Part shown: piece after piece, positions 35,883 to 44,323 of the stretch
Numbering within the stretch: position 1 is the first letter of the stretch
How the letters are laid out: every line of letters starts with the position of its first letter
Assembly (NCBI RefSeq): GCF_014648915.1
Contig: NZ_BMSA01000040.1
Coordinates: 1-64,000 of the forward strand
DNA length: 64,000 nt
From: Streptomyces phaeofaciens
Lineage (GTDB): Bacteria; Actinomycetota; Actinomycetes; Streptomycetales; Streptomycetaceae
Reading direction: 5' to 3'
Translations under genes and position numbers: made by a program
The notes under the pieces: model-generated
What the model saw: only the letters and a program-made list of their open reading frames with translations
Database searches by the model: none
What the model was told of the DNA's origin: nothing

Positions 35883-37214
35883 ATGATCTCCTCCGTCGGC
35901 GCCCGGGCGGGAGAGGGCGCGCCAGGGGTGGCGTTGCTTCCCCAGGCAGCCGAGTGGTTCTCTCAGTATGACGGCGACCGGAACTGGTTCTACGTGCCGT
36001 CGCCGTTCGTTTTCCGGATTGCGATACCACTGCCGACCGAGGTGCTAGCCAACGCGGTGACCGCGGTCCTGAGCCTCTACGATGCATTCACCTGCCGGTT
36101 CGTGCCGGTCGGCGACGGCTGGCAGCAGATCTTCGGTGCGGCGCCGCCGCCGACGTGCGAACAGCTTGAGCTGCCTTGGCCCCTCGATGGCGAAGACTGG
36201 ATACCGGGGGCCCTGCGCACAATGCTAACCGGCGACGACGGGCCGATCGACATCGAGACCGGGCGCCTGGCTCGCGTCGCCGTGGTCGAGTCCATGCCCG
36301 GCGTGCACCACCTGCTGATCATCTGCCATCATCTGGCGCTGGACGCCTCGTCCTGGCGACTGATTGCCGCGGACCTGCTGACCTTCTTGACCGACAAGCG
36401 GCTGCCCCCGCGACGGCCGCCCCTTCATGACACGGCGGCCGCGTTGCGCAGCCTGGCGGACGCGCCTGAGGTAGCAGCCGAGCAGGCGCACTGGCTGTCA
36501 CTCGGCCTAAACGCCGGCGCGCTCCCGCCGGCCGACCGCAACGGCGTCCCGGACCGCATCCGCGATGTCCGGATCACCCGGCGATCACTCGGACAGCCGG
36601 AGACGGCCGCGCTGATCCGCACAGCCGTCCGCAACGGGCTGCGGCCGGGCGAACTGCTCAGCTTGGCCGGCGCGGTGGGAGCGCTCGACGTCTTCGATAA
36701 CGACGTGATCGCAGTGGACAACACGATCCGTGGCCGCGACCTGCCCAACGTCCAGCACTTGCGCGAAGTGGTGGGCTGGCTGTCGACCTACGCCCCGTTC
36801 GTCCTGCACCGATCGGCCCGCGGAGACGAGCCAGCGCTATTTGCCTACGCCCGCGCACACATGGTTGAGCTTACGGGCCGTGGACACTCGTTCGGGTTGC
36901 TGAAGTACCTCTCCTCGGAGGCGACCACCCGCGCCCGCCTTAGTGCTCTGACCAAACCGATCATCACCTGCAACTACGTCGGCACCACCGACGGCATGGC
37001 GACCGATGCCTCAGTGCAGCTCGTGGAGTTCGCCGGCTTCGACCGGCTCGACGTCGACTCCACCCCGTCGCATCCGCTCTTCATAACCGCGGAGGTGAGC
37101 CGACAGCAGATGACCATACAACTCGCCTACAGCGCCCGGCGCTTCGAATCCACGACGGCCGAGGCGTTCCTCGATGCCGTCCATGCCTTTCTCAAGAGAT
37201 CGGCCGAGCTATGA
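35883..37214 (+). CDS. Stand-alone NRPS condensation/epimerisation-like enzyme
   Basis: The 443-residue product is the size of one NRPS condensation-type domain. It has the active-site motif HHLALDASSW (about residues 149-158), whose second His is catalytic, and the later motifs VVGWLSTYAPFVL and KPIITCNYVGTT. The last resembles the NYxG motif of epimerisation domains and related C-type folds. It likely transfers an acyl group between carriers or to an amine/alcohol, or is a non-catalytic relative. ATG 35883 has a GGGGAG ribosome site. It opens the biosynthetic operon and overlaps the next gene as ATGA. Confidence 0.85.
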   Translation: MISSVGARAGEGAPGVALLPQAAEWFSQYDGDRNWFYVPSPFVFRIAIPLPTEVLANAVTAVLSLYDAFTCRFVPVGDGWQQIFGAAPPPTCEQLELPWPLDGEDWIPGALRTMLTGDDGPIDIETGRLARVAVVESMPGVHHLLIICHHLALDASSWRLIAADLLTFLTDKRLPPRRPPLHDTAAALRSLADAPEVAAEQAHWLSLGLNAGALPPADRNGVPDRIRDVRITRRSLGQPETAALIRTAVRNGLRPGELLSLAGAVGALDVFDNDVIAVDNTIRGRDLPNVQHLREVVGWLSTYAPFVLHRSARGDEPALFAYARAHMVELTGRGHSFGLLKYLSSEATTRARLSALTKPIITCNYVGTTDGMATDASVQLVEFAGFDRLDVDSTPSHPLFITAEVSRQQMTIQLAYSARRFESTTAEAFLDAVHAFLKRSAEL

Positions 37215-38446
37215 GCGGAATCTATCTTCCCGCAACGACGACCGCTGTCCGTACCGTCCGGGGCCAAGCGCTCGACGCCTACCGAAGCCTGATCCGATCC
37301 GGCCTCGAGGCGTGGGCTGACAAGGCGGAATCCTGGGATGATGTCGGACACCTGCCGCAGGCGGTGTTCCGCAGCCTGGGCGAGGCTGGCGTCTTCCGGG
37401 AGCGGTGGTCGCGCGGGCGCGGCCCCGGCCTTGCCTACTCGGTGGTGCTCGCCGAGGAAACGGCACGGATCAACTCCGGCCTGGGCCTCGCCGCAACTCT
37501 GCACAACGAGACGTTCATCGGAACCCTCCGGCACCTCGCCCGAAACAGTGCCCAGCAGGAGACACTGGACCGCGCGATGGACGGCACCGTGATCGGATGC
37601 TTCGCGGTCACCGAACCCACCGGAGGTTCGGACATCGGCGCAGTGCGTACCTCTGCTGAGCGGCGCGCCGGCTTCTGGCGGATCACCGGCCAGAAGAGGT
37701 TCATCTCCAACGCTGGCACGGCGACCCACATGCTGTGCGTAACGCGGGCCGAGGGCGACTTGCTCGCGTTTATTCTCCCGATCGCGCAGCCCGGCGTCAC
37801 CGTCGAGGGCTTCTACCCGAAGCTGGGCACGAACGGATGCGACGCGGCGCTGCTACGGATCGACACAGAGGTGCCCGATACCGCCCGGCTCGGCGCACGT
37901 GGCTCCGGCATGGTCGGGGTGCAACGAGCGTTGGAGCTCGAGCGCGTCGCGGTCTCCGCCCAGCTTATACAGGCCGCCCGGCAGGCTCAGGGTGTGGCCC
38001 TTGCCTGGGCGCGCCGGAGGAAGCAGTTCGGGAGCCGGCTCATCGAGCATCAGGCGCTGGCTCATCGCTGGGCAGACCACGACGCCGAGATCCTCACCGT
38101 CGAGGCGCTGCTGAACAGCGTCCTATTGCTCGCCACAGACGATCGGCCTATCGGCGGCTACGTCGCAGCCTTGAAGCTGCGGGCAGCCGATGTGGCCCAG
38201 CGGGTCGTGGACACCGCCCTGCAGACCTTCGGCGGCCGCGGCTATACGACGAACTTTCCGATCGAACGGATGGCTCGAGACGTGCGGCTGGCCCGGATCG
38301 GTGCGGGCACCGATGAGGTGCTGCGCGAACTCATTGCCCGCCGCCTGGACCGGCCGCACCCGGCCTTCGACGAAGCGCTCGACGACATCGTCGAACGTGA
38401 CATCCCGCTGTCCGATGACCGCCAGCCCCGTGTGGAGGAGTCATGA
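37211..38446 (+). CDS. Acyl-CoA/acyl-ACP dehydrogenase
   Basis: The 411-residue product is a flavin-dependent acyl-CoA dehydrogenase-family enzyme of normal length. Motifs include CFAVTEPTGGSD (substrate/FAD binding), ITGQKRFISNAG, RRKQFGSRLIEHQALAH and the C-terminal QTFGGRGYTTNFPIERMARD. It would introduce a double bond alpha,beta to a thioester carbonyl, probably on the adjacent discrete ACP. The final catalytic segment reads RIGAGTDEVLRELIARRL, where family members usually have YEGTNEIQR-type sequence. It overlaps its neighbours by 4 bases on both sides. Confidence 0.95.
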   Translation: MSGIYLPATTTAVRTVRGQALDAYRSLIRSGLEAWADKAESWDDVGHLPQAVFRSLGEAGVFRERWSRGRGPGLAYSVVLAEETARINSGLGLAATLHNETFIGTLRHLARNSAQQETLDRAMDGTVIGCFAVTEPTGGSDIGAVRTSAERRAGFWRITGQKRFISNAGTATHMLCVTRAEGDLLAFILPIAQPGVTVEGFYPKLGTNGCDAALLRIDTEVPDTARLGARGSGMVGVQRALELERVAVSAQLIQAARQAQGVALAWARRRKQFGSRLIEHQALAHRWADHDAEILTVEALLNSVLLLATDDRPIGGYVAALKLRAADVAQRVVDTALQTFGGRGYTTNFPIERMARDVRLARIGAGTDEVLRELIARRLDRPHPAFDEALDDIVERDIPLSDDRQPRVEES

Positions 38447-38781
38447 CCGTCTCGTTGGCCTACCCCGAGCTGGCGACAAGCATCGTGCGCTGCTGTGCCG
38501 AACTGCTGTCGCTCAACGTCGCGCCAGACTTCGCCGGGTCCGGCGACGAGATCTTCTCCTTCGGGCGCGGTAGTGGTGCAGCGATCGCCGGCGTGACGAT
38601 CGACTCAATGGAGCTGCAGGAAGTTCTCGTCACGCTCGAAACCGAGTTCGGGATCGACCTGCTCGGGCTCGACGATCTCGGCCGGGTCGCCTCGATGGAC
38701 GGGCTCACCAAGTATGTGGTTCAGGAGTCGACGCCCGAGCGGGTGCGCGCGTTCATCGAGCGTTGGGCGGCGAACGCGTGA
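38443..38781 (+). CDS. Discrete acyl carrier protein
   Basis: The 112-residue product is a small carrier protein. The phosphopantetheine serine is S55 in VTIDSMELQEVL, followed by the helical pattern ETEFGIDLLGLDDLGRVASM typical of ACP/PCP folds. It carries about 25 extra residues at each end compared with a minimal ACP. Being between the dehydrogenase and P450 genes, it probably holds the substrate for one or both. ATG 38443 overlaps the dehydrogenase stop; the P450 gene begins inside its stop (GTGA). Confidence 0.86.
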   Translation: MTVSLAYPELATSIVRCCAELLSLNVAPDFAGSGDEIFSFGRGSGAAIAGVTIDSMELQEVLVTLETEFGIDLLGLDDLGRVASMDGLTKYVVQESTPERVRAFIERWAANA

Positions 38782-40007
38782 CGGCGGCCGGACTGAGTTG
38801 CTGGGAGCTCTTTAACCCGTTCGACGCCGAATTCGCGAACGATGCGTACGGTCATTACCGTCGGCTACGGGAGACCGCACCGATCTACTTCCACCGCGAC
38901 ATGAACGTCTGGTTGGTCAGCCGCTACGACGACATCACGTCGGTAATGACCGGCCAGGCTTTCGGGCGCGCCGGACAGCTGGAGTCGGCCAAGCCCTTCG
39001 AGGTCGGTTCGGCACCGCAGCGCCTCACCGGGGAGTGGCTTGTCGGCGTCGATCCGCCGCAGCACACCAGAGTGCGCCGCTGCTTCGCCAAGACGTTCTC
39101 GCACCGCAGGGTCGATAACTTGCGTCCGTTCATCGAGGACCGTGTGGGCGCGCTGCTTGATCAGTTCGCGGCGGACAATGGCGGCGACTTCATCGCCATG
39201 GTAGCCGAGCCGCTGCCGTTTCAGGTCATCTGCCATCTGCTTGGCATCCCCGCTGCCGATCACCCGGCGCTGCTCGAGATGACTACCCGGATGTTGCCGC
39301 TTATGGAGCCGATAATGACCGACGTCCAGCGCGCCTCCGTACAGGACGCGGCCGGGCGGGCGGTCGAATACTTCGACAACCTCATCGCCGAGCGACGACG
39401 CCGGCCCGGCGACGACTTTGTCTCGCACCTGATCGCGGTGTCCGACGACTATGCCGGTCCGGACGGCGGCGCACTGACCGCCGCGGAGCTGATGAACAAC
39501 GTGGCATTCCTGTTCGGTGCCGGCCATGAGACCACCACAAGCGTGCTAGGCACCGGGATGTACGCGCTGCTCAGCGCGCCGGACGAGCTGACCCAGCTGC
39601 GCGCAGACCCCGGCCTGCTCGACGCGGCCGTTAGGGAGATTATCCGCTGGGAGGCACCGTTTCAGTTCATCGCGCAGCAGGCTCATGACGACACCCTGCT
39701 CGGAACCGTCGAGATCAGTGCCGGGCAGGTCGTGGTCGCCTTGCTGGGTGCGGGCAACCACGACCCGGCGCGGTTCACCGACCCGGATTCGTTCCGCGTC
39801 ACACGCGACGAGGGGCCAGCGCTGTCGTTCGGAGCCGGCCTGCACTACTGCATCGGTGCGGGGCTGGCCAAGCTGGAGGCGGAGGTGCTGTTCGGTGAGC
39901 TGCTGCGCCGATTCCCGAAGCTTCTCCTGGAGCAGCAGGCGCGATACCGGCCCGGATTCTCGTTCCGCGCCCTCGACGAGCTGCAGATGCGGGTGGTGCT
40001 CCGATGA
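38778..40007 (+). CDS. Cytochrome P450
   Basis: The 409-residue product is a bacterial class I P450. The I-helix oxygen-binding motif is LFGAGHETTTS, the ExxR-type segment is AAVREIIRWEAP, and the heme ligand is C358 in SFGAGLHYCIGAGLAK. It would hydroxylate or epoxidise the polyketide or a carrier-bound acyl chain. GTG 38778 overlaps the ACP stop and gives a normal P450 N-terminus (LSCWELFNPFDAEF); the TTG at 38763 is less likely. Redox partners are not encoded nearby. Confidence 0.97.
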   Translation: MTAAGLSCWELFNPFDAEFANDAYGHYRRLRETAPIYFHRDMNVWLVSRYDDITSVMTGQAFGRAGQLESAKPFEVGSAPQRLTGEWLVGVDPPQHTRVRRCFAKTFSHRRVDNLRPFIEDRVGALLDQFAADNGGDFIAMVAEPLPFQVICHLLGIPAADHPALLEMTTRMLPLMEPIMTDVQRASVQDAAGRAVEYFDNLIAERRRRPGDDFVSHLIAVSDDYAGPDGGALTAAELMNNVAFLFGAGHETTTSVLGTGMYALLSAPDELTQLRADPGLLDAAVREIIRWEAPFQFIAQQAHDDTLLGTVEISAGQVVVALLGAGNHDPARFTDPDSFRVTRDEGPALSFGAGLHYCIGAGLAKLEAEVLFGELLRRFPKLLLEQQARYRPGFSFRALDELQMRVVLR

Positions 40008-41239
40008 GGCGAAGGGTCGCGGTGACCGGAGTCGGCCTGCACACGCCTGCCGGTAGGCGGCCCGACGATCTGATGCACGCGCTGGACGATGGGCGGACGC
40101 TGGCCGTGGCGTCGCCCGAGCTGATCCAGGCTGGCGCACCGGTGACGTTCGCTGGTCTCGTGCCCGAGTTCGACATGACGGGGTACGTCGACAAACGCCG
40201 GTTGCGCCAGCTCGAACGCCCTAACATGCTGGGCCTGGCGGCGGCGGCCGATGCGCTCGACGACGCCGGTCTGCCCATGGAACCTGGCGCGTTTGACCCG
40301 GCGGCGTTCGGTGTCGCGGTCGGGACCGGCCACGGCAACCATCACGTCATGGAACGCGTCGCCACCCAGGCCGACGTCGACCTGCATCGGCTGCATCCGT
40401 CGACGGTCACGCGGATTATGTACAACTCCACAGCGGCCCTGATCAGTGCCCGATTCGGCGCCGCTGCCTTCTCGATGACCTATGTCGCGGCCTGCGCGAG
40501 CGGTGGCATGGCCATCGGCGAGGCGATGCGGCGGATCCGAGAGGGGCAGGTGGTAGCGGCGCTGGCCGGAGGGGTCGACTCGCCGGTCAGCCCGCTCACC
40601 GTCGCCGCGTTCGCCCGGATGAGGGTGCTCTCCACCAGCCGCGCTGACCCGGCCACCGCCAGCCGGCCGTTCGACACCGAACGCGACGGCTTCGTACTGT
40701 CCGAGGGCGCCAGCTTCCTGCTGCTGGAGGAGTGGGAGCACGCGAAGGCCCGCGGAGCGCACGTCTACGGCGAGGTCGCCGGCTATCACACCAACTCCGA
40801 CGCCTACCACGCGGTAGCGCCGCGGCCGGATGGCTCCACCGCCGCGCGCTGCATGCTCGGCGCATTACTCGACGCCGGAATTGAGCCCGGCGAAGTAGGC
40901 CATATCAACGCCAACGCGACGTCCACCTGGTCCGGCGACGAGGCCGAGGGTCGGGCAATCCAGGCAGTCTTCGGCGCGGCCGGACCGCCGGTGACCGCGC
41001 CCAAGGGCGTGCTCGGCCACATGATCGGCGGGGCCGCAGCAGCCGAGGCGTTTGCGTCTTTGCGGTTCGGTGCGCGCGAGGAGGTAGCCCCGGTGGCGAA
41101 CGTCGACCAGGTCCAGGGGGGTCTCGGCATCAACGTTGTGGTCGGCGAGCCGCAGGCCGCGGTCGGCCCGTGGGCAGTGTCGAACTCGTTGGGCTTCGGC
41201 GGCCACAACGTGTCACTCGTCCTGTCGTCGGCCGGGTGA
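40004..41239 (+). CDS. Discrete FabF-type ketosynthase with altered catalytic triad
   Basis: The 411-residue product aligns by motif with FabF/KS-alpha condensing enzymes. The nucleophile is C164 in VAACASGG. The motif that normally contributes the first catalytic histidine reads INANATSTWSGDEAEG, with N304 in place of His. The second histidine H339 is present in VLGHMIGGAAAAE, with the preceding lysine in PKG. Losing the first His weakens decarboxylative condensation, so the enzyme may act as an acyltransferase or on an unusual substrate. ATG 40004 overlaps the P450 stop as ATGA. Confidence 0.93.
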   Translation: MRRRVAVTGVGLHTPAGRRPDDLMHALDDGRTLAVASPELIQAGAPVTFAGLVPEFDMTGYVDKRRLRQLERPNMLGLAAAADALDDAGLPMEPGAFDPAAFGVAVGTGHGNHHVMERVATQADVDLHRLHPSTVTRIMYNSTAALISARFGAAAFSMTYVAACASGGMAIGEAMRRIREGQVVAALAGGVDSPVSPLTVAAFARMRVLSTSRADPATASRPFDTERDGFVLSEGASFLLLEEWEHAKARGAHVYGEVAGYHTNSDAYHAVAPRPDGSTAARCMLGALLDAGIEPGEVGHINANATSTWSGDEAEGRAIQAVFGAAGPPVTAPKGVLGHMIGGAAAAEAFASLRFGAREEVAPVANVDQVQGGLGINVVVGEPQAAVGPWAVSNSLGFGGHNVSLVLSSAG

Positions 41240-41245
41240 TTCGCC

Positions 41246-44200
41246 ATGCAAACCGCACACGAACGGGGGTCCGGCACCGTCGCAGTCGTCGGACTGTCCT
41301 GTCGATTTCCCCGGGCGGCCGATCCGGCTGCCTTCTGGCGGCTGCTGGGCGCGGCCGAGGATGCCATCGGCGCACTGCCCGACGACCGGTGGCGAGTCGA
41401 CGCCGACGGGTTGCCACCGGCATTGCGCGTGGGCGGGTTTCTGGACGACGTAACGAGTTTCGATCCGGACTTTTTCGGCGTCCCGCCGGTGGAGTCCGAG
41501 CAGTTGGACCCGCAGCAGCAGCTCGCGCTGGAGCTGGCATGGGAAGCGCTCGAGGACGCCGGGATCGTGCCCGAACGGCTTCGCGACAGCGCGGTCGCGG
41601 TTATTGCCGGCGCGATGGCCAACGATGCAGCGCTGGAGCAGCGAGATCACGGCCGGTACGCATTGACCGGAAGCCAGCCTGCCCTGATCGCTAACCGCAT
41701 ATCCCACCTGCTGGGGCTCCGTGGTCTAAGCCTTACCGTCAACAGCGGGCAGTCTTCATCTCTGCTGGCGGTCCATCTGGCCGCCCAAGAGCTGCTCACC
41801 GGCCGGGCGAACCTGGCGCTCGCGCTCGGCGTACAGCTCAATTTGAGCCCGGTACCAGCACGGATGGCCGAGGCTTTCGGGGTGCTGTCGGCGGACGGCA
41901 TGTGTTACACCTTCGACGAGCGAGCCAACGGCTATGTCCGCGGCGAGGGCGGCGCCTGTGTCGTGCTCAAACGCCTTGACCACGCACGGGCAGACGGTGA
42001 CGCGATCCTCGGCATCATCTCTGGCAGCGCCGCCAACAACGACGGTGCCGCCGGTGCGCTCGCCGTACCGAACGTGGCGGGACAGGAAGCGGTGCTGCGC
42101 GCCGCCTATGCGATGGCCGGCACGGAACCGGGCGAGGTCGACTACGTCGAACTGCACGGCACCGGAACCGCGGTCGGTGATCCGGTCGAGGCGGCAGCTC
42201 TGGGCTCAGTTCTGGGCGCCTGCGCGGCACGGCGCAGCCCGTTGCTCGTCGGCTCGGTGAAGACCAACATCGGCCACCTGGAGGGCGCAGCCGGCATCGC
42301 CGGGCTTGTCAAGGTCCTGCTGATGATGCAACACCGCCAGATACCGGCCAGCTTGAACTTCGTCCGCGGCAACCCCAGCATCCGCTTCGCGGAGTGGAAT
42401 CTCACGGTGGTTGCCGAGACAAGGCCCTGGCGGGTGGACGGTACCCCGGCAACGGCCGGTGTCTCGTCGTTCGGCATAGGCGGAACCAACTGTCACCTAG
42501 TGGTCACCACGCCGCCCGAGCCGGGGCCACGCGTGGCCGCGGATCCCGAACGGGAGCCGGAGACCGCCAGCGTGTCTTGGTGGGGATTCTCAGGCCGGAC
42601 ACCGGCTGCTCTGCAAGCCCAGGCGAAACGGCTGGTGCCGGTCTGCGGCGACGCCGACATGTCAGACGTGGCCTGGTCGCTGCTGACGACGAGGTCGGCA
42701 TTCGGGCAGCGCGCGATCGTCCTGGGCCGGCAGCGGCGGGAGCTGCTCACCGGGCTGCAAGCGGTGGCCACCGGCCGGCCCGTCCCGCACGCGCTGATCG
42801 GAACGGCGCACCCCGCGCCGAAGACCGCGGTGATTTTCACCGGCCAGGGCGCCCAGCGACTGGGCATGGGATCGATCCTCTACCGCCAGTTCTCCGCCTT
42901 CGCGGCCGCGTGGGATGAGGTGGCCGCCGAAATCGACGAACTGGCCGACGAGCCGCTCGCGGAGGTGGTGTGGGGTGTCGACGCCGAGTTGCTACGCCAG
43001 ACGCGGTGGGCTCAGCCCGCACTGTTCGCAACGGAGGTTGCACTGTTCCGGCTGGTGGAGTCGTGGGGGATCACGCCGTCGTACGTCGCCGGGCACTCGC
43101 TCGGCGAGATCACCGCTGCCCACGTGAGCGGGATCCTGTCGTTGTCGGACGCGGCGTCGATGGTGGTGCACCGCGGTCGGTTGATGCAGTCGCTGACCGG
43201 TGGCTCCATGGTCACGGTCGAGGCTACGGAGTCCGAAGTCCGTCCCCTGCTAGGACCCGGCGTGGACATTGCCGCCGTGAACGCGGCGCAGTCGGTGGTG
43301 CTGTCCGGCGACGCCGGGGCCGTTGGCGCGCTCGCCGCGAGGTTCGCGGCCGAGGGGCGGCGGGTCGACCCGCTGCACGTTTCGCACGCGTTCCATTCCT
43401 CGGCGATGGACCGGATCACCGAGGACTTCGCCGACGTGCTGAGCTCAGTGGCCTTCGGTACACCCCGGATCCCGGTGATCTCCAATGTCACGGGGACTCT
43501 GGCGGCCGGCGAAGACCTTCGGACCGCGGCCTACTGGGCGCGACACCTCCGGCAGACCGTACGATTCGGCGACGGCCTGCGCTGTCTGCTCGACAACGGC
43601 GTAACGGCGTTCGTCGAGGCCGGTCCGGGCGCCGTGCTCAGCAGCCTCGCCGGACGGCAGACCGGCCCACGAGAGTCTGTAGTGCCAATGCTTCGACCAG
43701 GCGTCGACGAGGTGTTCACGGCGGTAGAAGCAATGGGCCGCCTGTGGCTGCACGGTATCGACATCGACCCGGATGCTGTGGCTCCCGGCCGCCGTCCGCG
43801 CCGGATGCGACTGCCTACCTACCCATTCCAGCGCAGACGACTCTCCGGCGCGGACGCCACCCCGGCCTCCACCGGGCCAGGCCTGGCGGCCAGCTTGGCA
43901 AGCGCGCCGGAAGCCGCCCGCAAGCAAATACTTGCCGACCTGGTGCGCGATACCACCGCCGCGGTGCTCGGCCATCCTGCTGGCGCGACGGTCGAGTCCG
44001 ACCGAACCTTCCAGGAACTCGGTTTCGACTCGTTCCTGGTGCTCGAACTGGCGGTTCGGCTGGCGCGGGCAACCGGTCTCGCGCTGACCGCCACCTCCGT
44101 CTACAACCATCCCACTACCAGGAAACTAGCCACGCACCTTGCCGCCGAACTCGCTGGGACGAGCGAGCGCGACGAGGACGCCGGACCCGTGGAGCCTGCC

Positions 44201-44299
44201 GGGGCCGCCGAACCCAGACGAGTCTGGAGTTCACCCGATGAGCTGTTCCGCCACCTCGACCAGGCACTCGGACCCGGGATCGAACCACCCGACTGCTGA
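41246..44299 (+). CDS. Type I PKS loading protein: KSQ-AT-ACP
   Basis: The 1017-residue protein has a KS domain (about 14-425) whose active-site Cys is Gln169 (VNSGQSSSL), the hallmark of KSQ decarboxylating loading domains; both histidines remain (VELHGTGT, SVKTNIGHLEGAAG). The AT domain (about 525-830) has S618 in GHSLGE and the HAFH motif (HVSHAFHSS), which predicts malonyl-CoA. The ACP (about 885-965) has S929 in LGFDSFLVL. Expected output is an acetyl starter on the ACP, made by decarboxylating malonyl. It starts 6 bases after the ketosynthase stop. Confidence 0.96.
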   Translation: MQTAHERGSGTVAVVGLSCRFPRAADPAAFWRLLGAAEDAIGALPDDRWRVDADGLPPALRVGGFLDDVTSFDPDFFGVPPVESEQLDPQQQLALELAWEALEDAGIVPERLRDSAVAVIAGAMANDAALEQRDHGRYALTGSQPALIANRISHLLGLRGLSLTVNSGQSSSLLAVHLAAQELLTGRANLALALGVQLNLSPVPARMAEAFGVLSADGMCYTFDERANGYVRGEGGACVVLKRLDHARADGDAILGIISGSAANNDGAAGALAVPNVAGQEAVLRAAYAMAGTEPGEVDYVELHGTGTAVGDPVEAAALGSVLGACAARRSPLLVGSVKTNIGHLEGAAGIAGLVKVLLMMQHRQIPASLNFVRGNPSIRFAEWNLTVVAETRPWRVDGTPATAGVSSFGIGGTNCHLVVTTPPEPGPRVAADPEREPETASVSWWGFSGRTPAALQAQAKRLVPVCGDADMSDVAWSLLTTRSAFGQRAIVLGRQRRELLTGLQAVATGRPVPHALIGTAHPAPKTAVIFTGQGAQRLGMGSILYRQFSAFAAAWDEVAAEIDELADEPLAEVVWGVDAELLRQTRWAQPALFATEVALFRLVESWGITPSYVAGHSLGEITAAHVSGILSLSDAASMVVHRGRLMQSLTGGSMVTVEATESEVRPLLGPGVDIAAVNAAQSVVLSGDAGAVGALAARFAAEGRRVDPLHVSHAFHSSAMDRITEDFADVLSSVAFGTPRIPVISNVTGTLAAGEDLRTAAYWARHLRQTVRFGDGLRCLLDNGVTAFVEAGPGAVLSSLAGRQTGPRESVVPMLRPGVDEVFTAVEAMGRLWLHGIDIDPDAVAPGRRPRRMRLPTYPFQRRRLSGADATPASTGPGLAASLASAPEAARKQILADLVRDTTAAVLGHPAGATVESDRTFQELGFDSFLVLELAVRLARATGLALTATSVYNHPTTRKLATHLAAELAGTSERDEDAGPVEPAGAAEPRRVWSSPDELFRHLDQALGPGIEPPDC

Positions 44300-44323
44300 T
44301 CTCAGCCTTAGGGAGCACGCACC

